Shown piece by piece: positions 1 to 7,566 of a DNA stretch of 64,000 nucleotides; within the stretch, counting starts at the first letter, position 1, and every line of letters starts with the position of its first letter. Made by a program: the position numbers and the translations under genes. Source of the DNA: Ornithomonoglobus_A sp045612845. Its GTDB lineage: Bacteria; Bacillota; Clostridia; UBA1381. Under the pieces are notes generated by a model. The model searched no databases, had not been told where the DNA came from, and saw nothing but the letters and a program-made list of their open reading frames with translations. The stretch is taken from contig JAZKZV010000023.1 in assembly GCA_045612845.1 (NCBI GenBank), forward strand, positions 86,706 to 150,705, read 5' to 3'.

Positions 1-546
1 ACCAAACACAATAAGCGGTATCAGTGTTTTTTCTATAATAATAGAAATCACATAAACAGTTCCTGATAAGACTGGCTCGAATGATGCGGCGCTTACGGGC
101 TTTCCGCTTATTGCAAGTGTAATCATTATCGCGGGGGAGAGCTTTGTAATAAAAGTACACATGGTGGATGTTACGTCTACTGTGTATTCGAGTGCAATAG
201 AAAAGCATTTTAAACAAAGAGCACTCATGAGAGCATAAACGGTAAAAAATGCCGCCTCTGCGCTTGTTTTTTCGCCAAGCGATGTTGAGAGTACATTGGT
301 AATTGAGCTTATAATTGCAATGATTATCATGGTAAGCATAAAATGTGCTTCGTTTTTTAATTCGTCTGTAAGGTTAAAAAACAAAAGCTCTAATATCTTT
401 ATGGGATTAAGAGTAAAATCACCATGGCTCAGAGACGTAACTGCATCATTAAAAAGCTCTTCGCCCTCTATGTGTGGAATTTCTGCACCTGAGGCAGTAG
501 CACAGAATATGAGAAATATAAAACTAAATATAACCAATCGTTTCAA
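1..546 (-). CDS. spoIIIAE: Stage III sporulation protein AE, partial (C-terminus outside window)
   Basis: Polytopic membrane protein of the SpoIIIA-SpoIIQ channel that links mother cell and forespore. The 182 visible residues begin with a signal-like hydrophobic segment, then a short soluble stretch ending in a Leu/Phe-rich helix, then several membrane helices. Start chosen at TTG 546 because GGAGG lies six bases upstream; the ATG five bases further upstream is out of frame and meets a stop at once. Its first 23 bases overlap the end of spoIIIAD, which suggests translational coupling. The gene runs off the left edge; spoIIIAF, AG and AH are expected beyond it. Confidence 0.9.
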   Translation of the reverse strand, partial: MKRLVIFSFIFLIFCATASGAEIPHIEGEELFNDAVTSLSHGDFTLNPIKILELLFFNLTDELKNEAHFMLTMIIIAIISSITNVLSTSLGEKTSAEAAFFTVYALMSALCLKCFSIALEYTVDVTSTMCTFITKLSPAIMITLAISGKPVSAASFEPVLSGTVYVISIIIEKTLIPLIVFG

Positions 547-916
547 TGCATACCTCCAGAAAACCCTCTATAATTGGCATTGTCATAAACAGTATAAATA
601 CCTTACCTGCCAGGAAAACCTTTTGTGCAATGGCATTCTCCCCGCAGTCGCGAAGTAGTTCTCCGCCATATTGGGTTATATAAGATGTACCTACAACCTT
701 TATAATTATTTCAAAATACTTCTTGTCCACACCGCTTCTTTGAGTAATTTCAAAAATTGAATTAACAACAGAAATCACAACCTCTGCAGTGTACGACATT
801 ATTATAATTGCACACACAAGCGAAACACCTATTGCAAATTCTTTTCTGTATTCTCTCAAAAACAGGGACAGTAAACCGCCTATTAGTGCAATACCTATAA
901 CCTTAAAAATATCCAT
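524..916 (-). CDS. spoIIIAD: Stage III sporulation protein AD
   Basis: A 130-residue integral membrane protein of the SpoIIIA complex. It has an N-terminal hydrophobic helix, a second helix at about 30-55, a conserved stretch with TSYITQYGGELLRDCGE near residue 80-95 that is typical of this family, and a C-terminal helix. The length is normal for the family. It lies two bases downstream of spoIIIAC and overlaps spoIIIAE, so it is an internal gene of the spoIIIA operon, which in known endospore formers is transcribed in the mother cell under sigma E. Confidence 0.93.
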   Translation of the reverse strand: MDIFKVIGIALIGGLLSLFLREYRKEFAIGVSLVCAIIIMSYTAEVVISVVNSIFEITQRSGVDKKYFEIIIKVVGTSYITQYGGELLRDCGENAIAQKVFLAGKVFILFMTMPIIEGFLEVCIETIGYI

Positions 917-918
917 AG

Positions 919-1113
919 CTACAAATTAAAAATAGTCTTTACAGTTTCAAACAGTGTGCTTATTTCTTCTATTATAATTAAAAGCACCGCAATAAGTCCG
1001 GCAATGGTGGTCATAAGTGCCATGTCATCACGCCCGGCGCGCGATAAAAGCTGATTTAGTACAGCAATTACAATACCTACACCTGCAATCTGAAAAATTA
1101 AATCTACATTCAT
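919..1113 (-). CDS. spoIIIAC: Stage III sporulation protein AC
   Basis: A very small (64 residues) two-helix membrane protein of the SpoIIIA complex. It starts MNVDLIFQIAGVGI, has a polar turn SRAGRDD between the helices, and ends with an acidic-flanked segment; these are the hallmarks of SpoIIIAC. The frame stays open for 37 codons upstream, but that part is only the overlapping tail of spoIIIAB read in another frame, so ATG 1113 is taken as the start to match the usual family length. Confidence 0.92.
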   Translation of the reverse strand: MNVDLIFQIAGVGIVIAVLNQLLSRAGRDDMALMTTIAGLIAVLLIIIEEISTLFETVKTIFNL

Positions 1114-1117
1114 AACG

Positions 1118-1621
1118 CTACACCAGAACCAGACACAAAAATGCCCCTGTAAGAATACCGCCGCTGCTGTATAATCTGCAATATTTTTGGCACTCGTAAC
1201 GTGCGGAGGTAATATGTATATCAAGCATATTCATAACACATTCTATTGTTTTTACCTGTTCATTCTCGTCTGTCATACCAAGTTTTGCACCAAGTAAAGA
1301 AAGTGTATGTATATCCTCTTTGTTAAGACATAATTGAGATGCATTTTTATTTATGGAAAATTGCCATGCCTTAGATGCGCCCATTTCTTTTATGTTGTCA
1401 GACACACTCTTAAAAATCCCTGAGGTATCGGATAGCTTGTGTGCCTCTAAAAAAGCTTTTGATATATCGGTGTAAGTAAAGCGAATGCAGCTTTCTAAAA
1501 TTCTCAGTGCGTTTTTTATCTCGGTAAGATTTTTTAATCTGCTCTTTAGCTTAAAGCTTTTATAAAATCCGTAGGTAGAGCAAACAATAAGCAGTAGAAA
1601 AGCAAAAATAAATTTAAACAT
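1118..1621 (-). CDS. spoIIIAB: Stage III sporulation protein AB
   Basis: A 167-residue membrane-anchored protein of the SpoIIIA complex, related to type II secretion GspF-like components. It has an N-terminal membrane helix (about 3-21), a long amphipathic, charged middle with an LGMTDENEQVKTIE stretch typical of the family, and a C-terminal hydrophobic helix (about 148-166). The length matches the family. The stop lies four bases before spoIIIAC and the gene follows spoIIIAA after 21 bases. Confidence 0.92.
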   Translation of the reverse strand: MFKFIFAFLLLIVCSTYGFYKSFKLKSRLKNLTEIKNALRILESCIRFTYTDISKAFLEAHKLSDTSGIFKSVSDNIKEMGASKAWQFSINKNASQLCLNKEDIHTLSLLGAKLGMTDENEQVKTIECVMNMLDIHITSARYECQKYCRLYSSGGILTGAFLCLVLV

Positions 1622-1642
1622 AAAATTAGTGTCCCCTTTGTT

Positions 1643-2575
1643 TCATAAAACAGTATCGTTTTTGTGTATTTCCATCTTAAATTCTGAAGTCTTATAGTTT
1701 CGTGATAAAACTGCAAAAACATCAAAGAAATCTACAAGAGATGCAAGGTCGCCACGCCTTCTTATATCATCTGGGTTAAAACCATGTATAGTGGTAATAA
1801 TTCTTACACCGCAGTTTATAATGTCCGAAATTGCTTTTATATCCCCGGGTGTACCGATTTCGTCAGTTGCTATTACCTGCGGGGACATGGACCTTAAAGC
1901 CATCATCATACCGGTGGATTTTGGAACTGAGGCAAGAATATCGGTATTTAATCCTAAATCAAAATGTGAGCGTCCCTCGCTTAAGGATGCTATTTCGTCG
2001 CGTTCATCAATAACACTTACCCTCATGCCTTTGTCTGAAACTTGTCTTATAGCATCACGCAGAAGTGTGGTTTTTCCTGCACCTGGAGGTGCAATAATAA
2101 GTGTATTTTTAATATCATTGTCTTTATATATGCTTTCAATAAGCTTGTCCGCACATCCCTTTGCCTCGTATGCAAGGCGATAGTTCAGGGTGGATATGTC
2201 TTTAATGAATGTAACCTTGTCCTCTTTTATAACACCGCTTCCGCATATACCTATTCTGTGTCCACCGTCTATTGTTATAAATCCTTTTGATATACTGTCT
2301 TGTTTGGCATACATAGATGATTTTGTTGCAATCTCTATTGCCTCATCTATATGTGCTCGTGTAATCTTGATTGTCCCTTTAAGACTTTTGGTTAAAAAAC
2401 CTGTGGAATTAAGATAATATGTACCATCACTGTAATATAGCATGAGAGGCTTGCCCAAGCTCATACGTATTTCATAGGCCTCCTCAAAATTTATGCGGTA
2501 CATGTATTTTCGTATTGATGCTGGCATAAATGCAAGTATCCCTCTGCATGCATTCTGTTGTGTTGCAACGTACAT
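1643..2575 (-). CDS. spoIIIAA: Stage III sporulation protein AA, secretion-type ATPase
   Basis: Soluble AAA-type ATPase that powers the SpoIIIA apparatus. The Walker A motif APPGAGKTT is at about 162-170, followed by SVIDERDEI (Walker B region) and GLNTDIL, SMSPQVIATDEIG and TTIHG motifs, as in other SpoIIIAA and secretion ATPases. Start set at ATG 2575: AAAGGAG lies 11 bases upstream. The alternative TTG seven codons upstream would put that Shine-Dalgarno inside the coding region. First gene of the operon; no clear sigma E promoter could be fixed by eye. Confidence 0.93.
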   Translation of the reverse strand: MYVATQQNACRGILAFMPASIRKYMYRINFEEAYEIRMSLGKPLMLYYSDGTYYLNSTGFLTKSLKGTIKITRAHIDEAIEIATKSSMYAKQDSISKGFITIDGGHRIGICGSGVIKEDKVTFIKDISTLNYRLAYEAKGCADKLIESIYKDNDIKNTLIIAPPGAGKTTLLRDAIRQVSDKGMRVSVIDERDEIASLSEGRSHFDLGLNTDILASVPKSTGMMMALRSMSPQVIATDEIGTPGDIKAISDIINCGVRIITTIHGFNPDDIRRRGDLASLVDFFDVFAVLSRNYKTSEFKMEIHKNDTVL

Positions 2576-2667
2576 CTGGTGTATAGCTCCTTTCAATTAT
2601 ATGTATAAATAATCTATTATGAAAAAAATGAAAATATTACTCTTTATCAGATTCTCATGGGACAAAC

Positions 2668-2754
2668 TTATTCACATATACGTGGATAAAATTATGAAAT
2701 TGGCATAAAAAGGAAAAAATAAATAATACATAACGTGGATAAGTGCGTGGATAA
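2668..2754. promoter_or_regulatory. Cluster of four DnaA-box-like 9-mers
   Basis: One perfect TTATTCACA (2668-2676, plus strand) is followed four bases later by CGTGGATAA (2681-2689). Two more CGTGGATAA lie at 2734-2742 and 2746-2754. The last three are TTATCCACG on the minus strand, one mismatch from the DnaA box consensus TTATNCACA. The cluster sits in the 378-base gap between spoIIIAA and the divergent fliB-like gene and is followed by very AT-rich DNA. No dnaA or dnaN is nearby, so a regulatory DnaA-binding site is likelier than the main origin. Function is inferred only. Confidence 0.4.
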
Positions 2755-2864
2755 GTAGGATAGTAAAATTTCTGTAATTAAAAAGTAAATAAAATATACG
2801 AATAATATTAGAAAGTGTTAATATGAAGTGGATATGAGTGCAATTATAAAATCAAAGCAACTAC

Positions 2865-2893
2865 TTGAAATATACGCTCATTTATGTTAAAAT
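2865..2893 (+). promoter_or_regulatory. Probable vegetative promoter of the fliB-like gene
   Basis: TTGAAA (2865-2870), a 17-base spacer and TAAAAT (2888-2893) match a sigma A promoter. The start codon lies 60 bases further on, after an AGAGG Shine-Dalgarno. Confidence 0.55.
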
Positions 2894-2953
2894 GTTCTAA
2901 GTTTATACATAAGATTGGCATAGCGGGGGGGTAATACTCCAAAGAGGTTTTTT

Positions 2954-3814
2954 ATGAAAGAGATATTTCCGAATTACTATAGAAAATTTAAATGCATTGC
3001 CGGGGAGTGCAAACATAACTGTTGCATAGGCTGGGAAATTGATATTGATGAAGACACAATGGATTTATACAGTTCCCTTACAGGTGAGTTTGCCGAAAGG
3101 ATAAGGGGAAGTATTGAGGGCGAAGTTCCGCATTTTGTGTTAAAAGATGGTGAGCGTTGTCCGTTTCTTAACCAAAACGGTCTTTGTGATATTATATGCG
3201 AGCTTGGTGAAGATGCAATATGCGATATATGTTATATGCACCCGAGGTTTTGTAATTTTTATGAAGATTTTACCGAAGTGGGATTGGGGCTATGTTGCGA
3301 AGAAGCAGCAAGAATTATACTAACAGAAAATGAAAAATTTTCGCTCAGCTTGCCCGTCGCAACAGAAAATGACGGATTTTTCAGAGAACGTGCAGAGGTT
3401 TTTGATATTTTGCAAGAAAGAAATATATCTATTCTTGAAAGGCTTAAAAAACTTGCTAAGAAATATAATCTCAAAACAGAATTTTCAAATGAGGAGTTAT
3501 ATAATTTTTACATATCCCTTGAAAGACTTGACAATAGCTGGGAAGATAAGCTAAAAAAACTAAAAATTGCAGATGATGCAGATATATTTAAAAGAGAGGA
3601 TTTACAAATTTTTTTTGAGCAGCTTGCGTGCTACTTCGTATTCCGACACTTCCAGAGCGGTGTTGGATTTGCCATTTTAGGTTGCCGGGTAATAGGAAAA
3701 ATATGCGCTGCTTGTAAAAATTCAGAAGAAATGCTTGAAGTTGTAAGAATGTATTCCGCTGAAATAGAATACTGCGAAGAAAATGCCAAAAAAGTAAAAG
3801 AGTATCTTAAGTGA
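2954..3814 (+). CDS. fliB: FliB-like lysine N-methylase family protein
   Basis: A 286-residue Cys-rich protein. The N-terminus carries CIAGECKHNCCIGWE (about 14-28), and a second cluster CPFLNQNGLCDIICELGEDA with further Cys runs to about residue 115. This is the pattern of the FliB / CxxxCxxxCC family annotated as flagellin lysine-N-methylase, presumed to hold an iron-sulfur or zinc centre. It stands alone: own promoter upstream and a strong terminator downstream, with no flagellar genes in the window, so the true substrate is open. The C-terminal half is helical and less characteristic. Confidence 0.7.
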   Translation: MKEIFPNYYRKFKCIAGECKHNCCIGWEIDIDEDTMDLYSSLTGEFAERIRGSIEGEVPHFVLKDGERCPFLNQNGLCDIICELGEDAICDICYMHPRFCNFYEDFTEVGLGLCCEEAARIILTENEKFSLSLPVATENDGFFRERAEVFDILQERNISILERLKKLAKKYNLKTEFSNEELYNFYISLERLDNSWEDKLKKLKIADDADIFKREDLQIFFEQLACYFVFRHFQSGVGFAILGCRVIGKICAACKNSEEMLEVVRMYSAEIEYCEENAKKVKEYLK

Positions 3815-3846
3815 TTTATTTTAAGAATGAAAATATTATGAATGAT

Positions 3847-3880
3847 AAAAATGAGCATAAAAATATGCTCATTTTTATTT
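3847..3880 (+). terminator. Intrinsic terminator after the fliB-like gene
   Basis: Stem ATGAGCATA (3851-3859) pairs with TATGCTCAT (3864-3872) around an AAAA loop, flanked by an A run and a T run. Confidence 0.85.
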
Positions 3881-3962
3881 ACACAAAAAATTGACTTATA
3901 TAATAAGGTTTATAAATATTGGACTGACAGAGCATAATAAATAAAAAGGAAGTGATTTAAAA

Positions 3963-4637
3963 ATGGAATTTATTAAGGTTATTCTTACTTCATTGCTCTC
4001 AGTAGTATCATTATTTGTGATTGCTAAAATAATGGGACATAAACAAATGGCGCAGCTTGATTTTTTTGACTATATTACAGGTATTACCATTGGCTCTATA
4101 GCAGCTGAGCTTGCAACTGAACTGGAAGCACCGGAAAAACCTCTTATTGCAATGATAGTTTATGGTCTTGTTGCAATTGGGCTTACAATGCTTGCACATA
4201 AATTTCCCAAAACGCGTAAATATGTAAACGGAACCCCGACTATTGTAATGGATAATGGAAAGTTATATCGGAAGAATATGAAAAAAGCAAAGCTGGAACT
4301 TTCTGAATTTATGGTTTTATGCCGACAGGAAGGATATTTTAATATAAATGATATTCAAACAGCCATTTTTGAGTATAACGGAAGAATTACAATTTTACCT
4401 AAAAGTGAAAAAAGACCGCTAACGCCTGAGGATATGAATATTACACCTGAAAAAGCGCAAATATGCACGGAGATTATTATGGACGGTCGGATTATGCATG
4501 CAAATCTGAAAAAGCTTGGTCTTGATTTGACGTGGCTTGATAAACAATTAAAAAAGCAAAAATATAACAACGCAAAAGAGATATATTTGGGAATTTGTGA
4601 TAAAAACAACAACCTTACTTTATTCTCCATAAATTAG
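3963..4637 (+). CDS. DUF421 family membrane protein (YetF-like)
   Basis: A 224-residue protein with three hydrophobic N-terminal segments (about 1-24, 35-55, 58-78), including the conserved IAKIMGHKQMAQLDFFDYITGITIG region. A soluble domain follows with NGTPTIVMDNGKLYRKNM and LCRQEGYFNINDIQTAIFEYNG. This is the canonical DUF421/YetF layout; the biochemical role of the family is not settled. Shine-Dalgarno AAGGAAGTG precedes the start. The C-terminal tail ends a little shorter than in many relatives. Confidence 0.85.
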   Translation: MEFIKVILTSLLSVVSLFVIAKIMGHKQMAQLDFFDYITGITIGSIAAELATELEAPEKPLIAMIVYGLVAIGLTMLAHKFPKTRKYVNGTPTIVMDNGKLYRKNMKKAKLELSEFMVLCRQEGYFNINDIQTAIFEYNGRITILPKSEKRPLTPEDMNITPEKAQICTEIIMDGRIMHANLKKLGLDLTWLDKQLKKQKYNNAKEIYLGICDKNNNLTLFSIN

Positions 4638-4680
4638 TTGTTTGCATTTTGCTACATTCATAATGAGAGGGGTCTAAAGG

Positions 4681-5019
4681 TTATGAATTTATAAAATCCT
4701 CTGCCACATCTCTTAGATGTATCAATGAAAGTTCTTTGTTATTGCATAAATCAACCAGTGATTTTACATTTTCAAATTCAGTAGATAAATCTAAAATGTA
4801 ATCTGCTATTTCTCCGTTTTTTATAGCGCCTATACCATATGTATCATATGTTACATCTTCGATTTCGACTTTGCTGGACAGAGTAAAATAAAAAACACTG
4901 TCGTTCTTTATGTGGGGTTGTAATATTTCTTTGATTTTAGCTGATAGAAATATTAAACTATTATATGTAATAACCCCATACTCTTTAAATGTTTTCTCGT
5001 CATATTTGTAGCTAATCAT
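4681..5019 (-). CDS. Small DUF6514-like protein
   Basis: A 112-residue soluble protein starting MISYKYDEKTFKEYGVIT. The second half, with YDTYGIGAIKNGEIADYI and CNNKELSLIHLRDVAEDFI, resembles small clostridial proteins assigned to DUF6514; no function is known. Start set at ATG 5019, eight bases after AAAAGGAG; a 42-codon upstream extension in frame has no Shine-Dalgarno and an unlikely composition. It is monocistronic, convergent with the DUF421 gene, and two palindromes lie upstream of it. Confidence 0.6.
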   Translation of the reverse strand: MISYKYDEKTFKEYGVITYNSLIFLSAKIKEILQPHIKNDSVFYFTLSSKVEIEDVTYDTYGIGAIKNGEIADYILDLSTEFENVKSLVDLCNNKELSLIHLRDVAEDFINS

Positions 5020-5172
5020 TTCTACGCTCCTTTTCGACATGTAATGTTTCGTTTCGTTTCGACCTTTTAATGTTACATGAAGTTTACAAAAAAATAAAGG
5101 GGCAAGTTTGACTATTATGGTGCAAATATAATTTTTAAGGCTCAAAAACCATAAAAAAATATAATACTTTTG

Positions 5173-5255
5173 GTATCAAAAATGATACTCAATAACTTAA
5201 ATGCGTTGAAAATACAAGGAAATTTATACATTAAAAAAGTATCAAATTTAATACA
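5173..5255. promoter_or_regulatory. Two operator-like palindromes upstream of the DUF6514-like gene
   Basis: GTATCA-AAAA-TGATAC (5173-5188) is a perfect inverted repeat, and GTATCA-AATT-TAATAC (5240-5255) is the same motif with one mismatch. Both are 16-mers, 67 bases apart, in the gap between the minus-strand small gene and the plus-strand hairpin array. They look like paired sites for a dimeric regulator, but no regulator can be named. Confidence 0.35.
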
Positions 5256-5350
5256 TGCTGTCGGATATACTGATAGGAATGTTTTCTTGTATAAAAACAA
5301 AATTGCCGGGTTTTTAAACATTTAGATACAATATATTTTGTCAAAAAAGG

Positions 5351-5379
5351 TTGTTATTTTCGACTTTATATGCTATAAT
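5351..5379 (+). promoter_or_regulatory. Promoter of hairpin array copy A
   Basis: TTGTTA (5351-5356), 17-base spacer, TATAAT (5374-5379). The array begins at the next base. The same TTGTTATTTT start and 17-base spacing precede copy C at 19950, and a close variant with no array sits at 7929. Confidence 0.65.
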
Positions 5380-5520
5380 GAATTCAACAAAGTTAAATTC
5401 AGCTAAATTCGCGTTCCGCGAGCTAAATGTGCTGACGCACGCTAAATTACTTCGTAGCTAAATTGACCTTCGGTCAGCTACAAGGCGAATTTAATTTAGT
5501 TACTCCAAAGGAGTTAGAAA
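5380..5520 (+). repeat. Hairpin-array repeat, copy A
   Basis: A chain of short perfect stem-loops separated by GCTAAAT-type linkers: GAATTCAAC-AAA-GTTAAATTC (one mismatch), CGCG-TTC-CGCG, GTGC-TGAC-GCAC, TAC-TTC-GTA, TGACC-TTC-GGTCA and AACTCC-type AAA GGAGTT near the end. It shares the GCGAATTTAATTTAG segment with copy C, and a variant (GCAAATTTAATTTAG) with copy B. No protein can be read through it. It is neither a CRISPR (units vary in length and sequence) nor a normal terminator (no T run). It is probably transcribed from the promoter directly upstream. Confidence 0.65.
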
Positions 5521-5535
5521 GCCTCGGTTTTAAAA

Positions 5536-5733
5536 ATGCCTATATGGGCATTTCATGGTGCAGAGGATACGGTTGTCAGCCCGACACAATCGGATGAAAT
5601 GGTTCTGTAATTACAGGAAGCAGGCATGGACGTAACATATACCAGAATCGACGGGGTGGGGCACAATATCTGGGAAAATGCATACAATAAAGAACTGTTA
5701 GAATGGTTATTAAGTAAAAAAAGAAAAGGATAG
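5536..5733 (+). pseudogene. Alpha/beta-hydrolase C-terminal remnant
   Basis: The frame encodes the end of a dienelactone-hydrolase or prolyl-oligopeptidase-like esterase: FHGAEDTVVSP carries the catalytic Asp region and GVGHNIWENAY the catalytic His. An in-frame TAA interrupts it at codon 25, and the whole N-terminal half with the nucleophile is missing; the hairpin array lies where it should be. The fragment ends four bases before the ABC-F gene. A decayed gene, not a functional one. Confidence 0.75.
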
Positions 5734-5737
5734 TTAA

Positions 5738-7291
5738 ATGAGCATTTTAAATGTTGAAAATGTAACTCATGGTTTTGGAGGCCGTGAAATTTTAGATAAT
5801 GCCTCATTCCGTTTGCTAAAAGGCGAGCATATCGGACTTGTAGGTGCTAATGGTGAGGGAAAGTCTACCTTCCTTAATATAATTACAGGTAAACTTCAGC
5901 CGGACTCGGGCACCGTTGAATGGTGCAATCATATAACAACAGGGTATCTTGATCAATACTCTACTCTCGAAAAAGGAAAATCCATTCGTGATGTGCTCCG
6001 CGATGCATTTTGTCATCTTACAGACCTCGAAGCTCAAATGCTTGCAATTTATGAGAAAATGTCAGATGTATCGGAAACTGAGATGAACGAAATGATGGAG
6101 GAAGTAGGACAAATTCAGGATATTCTTGATACTTCGGGGTATTATATAATAGATTCTAAAATAAATGAATGTGCTAACGGACTTGGACTTAACGATATAG
6201 GTCTTGACAGGGATGTTACCGAACTTTCGGGCGGACAGAGAGCTAAGGTACTTCTTGCTAAACTTCTGCTTGAAAATCCTATGATCCTTATTTTGGACGA
6301 GCCTACAAACTTTCTTGATGAAAATCACATTATTTGGTTGAAGAACTTTCTTAAGGAATATGAAAATGCATTTATCCTTGTATCACATGATATTCCTTTC
6401 TTAAATGATGTGGTAAATGTAATATATCATATAGAAAACTGTGTTTTTACACGTTATACAGGCAATTATACTGACTTTGAACGCATGTACGAATTAAAGC
6501 AAAAGCAGATTAAGCAAGCGTATAACAAGCAACAGAAAGAGATAGCTGATTTAGAAGAGTTTGTCGCAAGAAATAAGGCCAGAGCCGCAACTGCAACGCT
6601 TGCAAGGTCAAGGCAACGTCAGCTTGACAAAATGGATATTATTACTCTTGCGCCAGAAAAGGTTAAGCCCAGTTTTTCTTTTAAAACAGCAAGGACACCA
6701 GGTAGGGTAGTTATTGAGGCTAAGGATTTGGTTTTGGGTTACAATGAGCCGCTTACCAGTCCATTTGACTTCCTTATTGAAAGAAATAAGAAAGTGGCTA
6801 TAAAAGGGACTAATGGCATAGGCAAATCCACACTGATGAAAACGCTTTTAGGCATTATTCCGCCTTTTAATGGCAGTGTAAGTCGGGATCAGTTTGTTGA
6901 AGAGGGATATTTTGAACAGGAAGAAACTGCAAGTGATAAGACTGCACTCGCAGAAATATGGGATGAGTATCCGTCTATGACAAATGCAGAGGTGAGGGCA
7001 GCACTTGCCAGGTGCGGTCTTACTACAGAACATATTACATCGCAGATGAAGGTGCTTTCGGGTGGAGAAAATGCCAAGGTTCGTCTTTGTCGTCTGATGC
7101 TCAAAGAAATAAATCTTTTAGTGCTTGACGAACCTACAAACCATCTTGATGTTATGGCAAAGGAAGAACTTAAAAAGGCACTATCCGAGTTTCGCGGAAC
7201 AGTTCTTCTTGTAAGTCATGAACCTGAATTTTATGAGGACATAGTGGATGAGATTGTAAACCTCGAAAATGTGTCAAATAAATGTGTTTGA
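5738..7291 (+). CDS. ABC-F family ATPase
   Basis: A 517-residue soluble protein with two ABC domains and no membrane segments. Domain 1 has GANGEGKST (about 36-44), LSGGQRAK and LDEPTNFLD. A charged linker follows (about 245-310), rich in Lys and Arg, as in ABC-F proteins that act on the ribosome. Domain 2 has GTNGIGKST, LSGGENAK and LDEPTNHLD. The family includes translation factors and antibiotic-resistance proteins; the subgroup cannot be fixed here, and the linker is of modest length, closer to a housekeeping YkpA/YbiT-type factor. It follows the hydrolase remnant directly and ends at a strong terminator. Confidence 0.88.
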   Translation: MSILNVENVTHGFGGREILDNASFRLLKGEHIGLVGANGEGKSTFLNIITGKLQPDSGTVEWCNHITTGYLDQYSTLEKGKSIRDVLRDAFCHLTDLEAQMLAIYEKMSDVSETEMNEMMEEVGQIQDILDTSGYYIIDSKINECANGLGLNDIGLDRDVTELSGGQRAKVLLAKLLLENPMILILDEPTNFLDENHIIWLKNFLKEYENAFILVSHDIPFLNDVVNVIYHIENCVFTRYTGNYTDFERMYELKQKQIKQAYNKQQKEIADLEEFVARNKARAATATLARSRQRQLDKMDIITLAPEKVKPSFSFKTARTPGRVVIEAKDLVLGYNEPLTSPFDFLIERNKKVAIKGTNGIGKSTLMKTLLGIIPPFNGSVSRDQFVEEGYFEQEETASDKTALAEIWDEYPSMTNAEVRAALARCGLTTEHITSQMKVLSGGENAKVRLCRLMLKEINLLVLDEPTNHLDVMAKEELKKALSEFRGTVLLVSHEPEFYEDIVDEIVNLENVSNKCV

Positions 7292-7328
7292 TGTTGGCTG
7301 TTTAAGATTATAAAATTTTACATATGTT

Positions 7329-7372
7329 ATAAAAAACCTCAGAAACTGCATGGTTTCTGAGGTTTTTTATAA
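7329..7372 (+). terminator. Intrinsic terminator after the ABC-F gene, part of a direct repeat
   Basis: An 18-bp perfect stem (7329-7346 with 7353-7370) around loop TGCATG, with A and T runs on both sides so it can work in both directions. Nearly the same sequence recurs at 12011-12048 next to the intact tRNA-Pro gene. Confidence 0.9.
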
Positions 7373-7413
7373 TCGGGAATACAGGATTTGAACCTGCGGC
7401 CTCGTCGCTCCGA
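7373..7413 (-). pseudogene. tRNA-Pro 3' remnant
   Basis: The first 31 bases (7373-7403) are identical to the 3' end of the intact tRNA-Pro(CGG) at 12051-12081, covering the acceptor 3' strand, T arm and variable region. The match fades in the anticodon arm and the 5' half is absent. With the adjacent terminator it forms a direct repeat of about 85 bases with 12004-12090. Confidence 0.8.
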
Positions 7414-7453
7414 AAAAGCTCTAAAGCCTGATATATAGCGGTTATTACTTTTT

Positions 7454-7555
7454 TTAGCACTTTCCGCTACATACAACATACTCTTTGGACATCATATCTC
7501 TGCTGTTTCCATATACTCCAGGGCCAACTGTGGGATAACATGTGGTCAAAATCAT
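7454..7555 (-). pseudogene. Possible sortase C-terminal remnant
   Basis: A 33-codon frame reads ILTTCYPTVGPGVYGN and ends SKEYVVCSGKC before a stop. The L-x-T-C-Y-P motif followed by an EYVV strand resembles the catalytic Cys region near the end of class D-type sortases. The upstream part is lost: an in-frame stop lies just before it. The resemblance is by eye over a short stretch and may be wrong. Confidence 0.3.
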
Positions 7556-7566
7556 GCGTAATTATC

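Noticed and set aside
2597..2660. Sigma E promoter for the spoIIIA operon
   Set aside because: CATATAAT- and CATAATAG-like boxes exist on the minus strand, but none has a -35 element at the right spacing, so no call is made.
2668..2754. DnaA-box cluster considered as the chromosome origin oriC
   Set aside because: No dnaA, dnaN, rpmH or other origin genes nearby and only one perfect box; a regulatory site is likelier.
5380..5520. Hairpin array considered as a CRISPR array
   Set aside because: Units differ in length and sequence, linkers are only about 7 bases, and no cas genes are present.
7373..7413. Second functional tRNA-Pro gene
   Set aside because: Only the 3' half matches; acceptor 5' strand, D arm and anticodon arm are missing.
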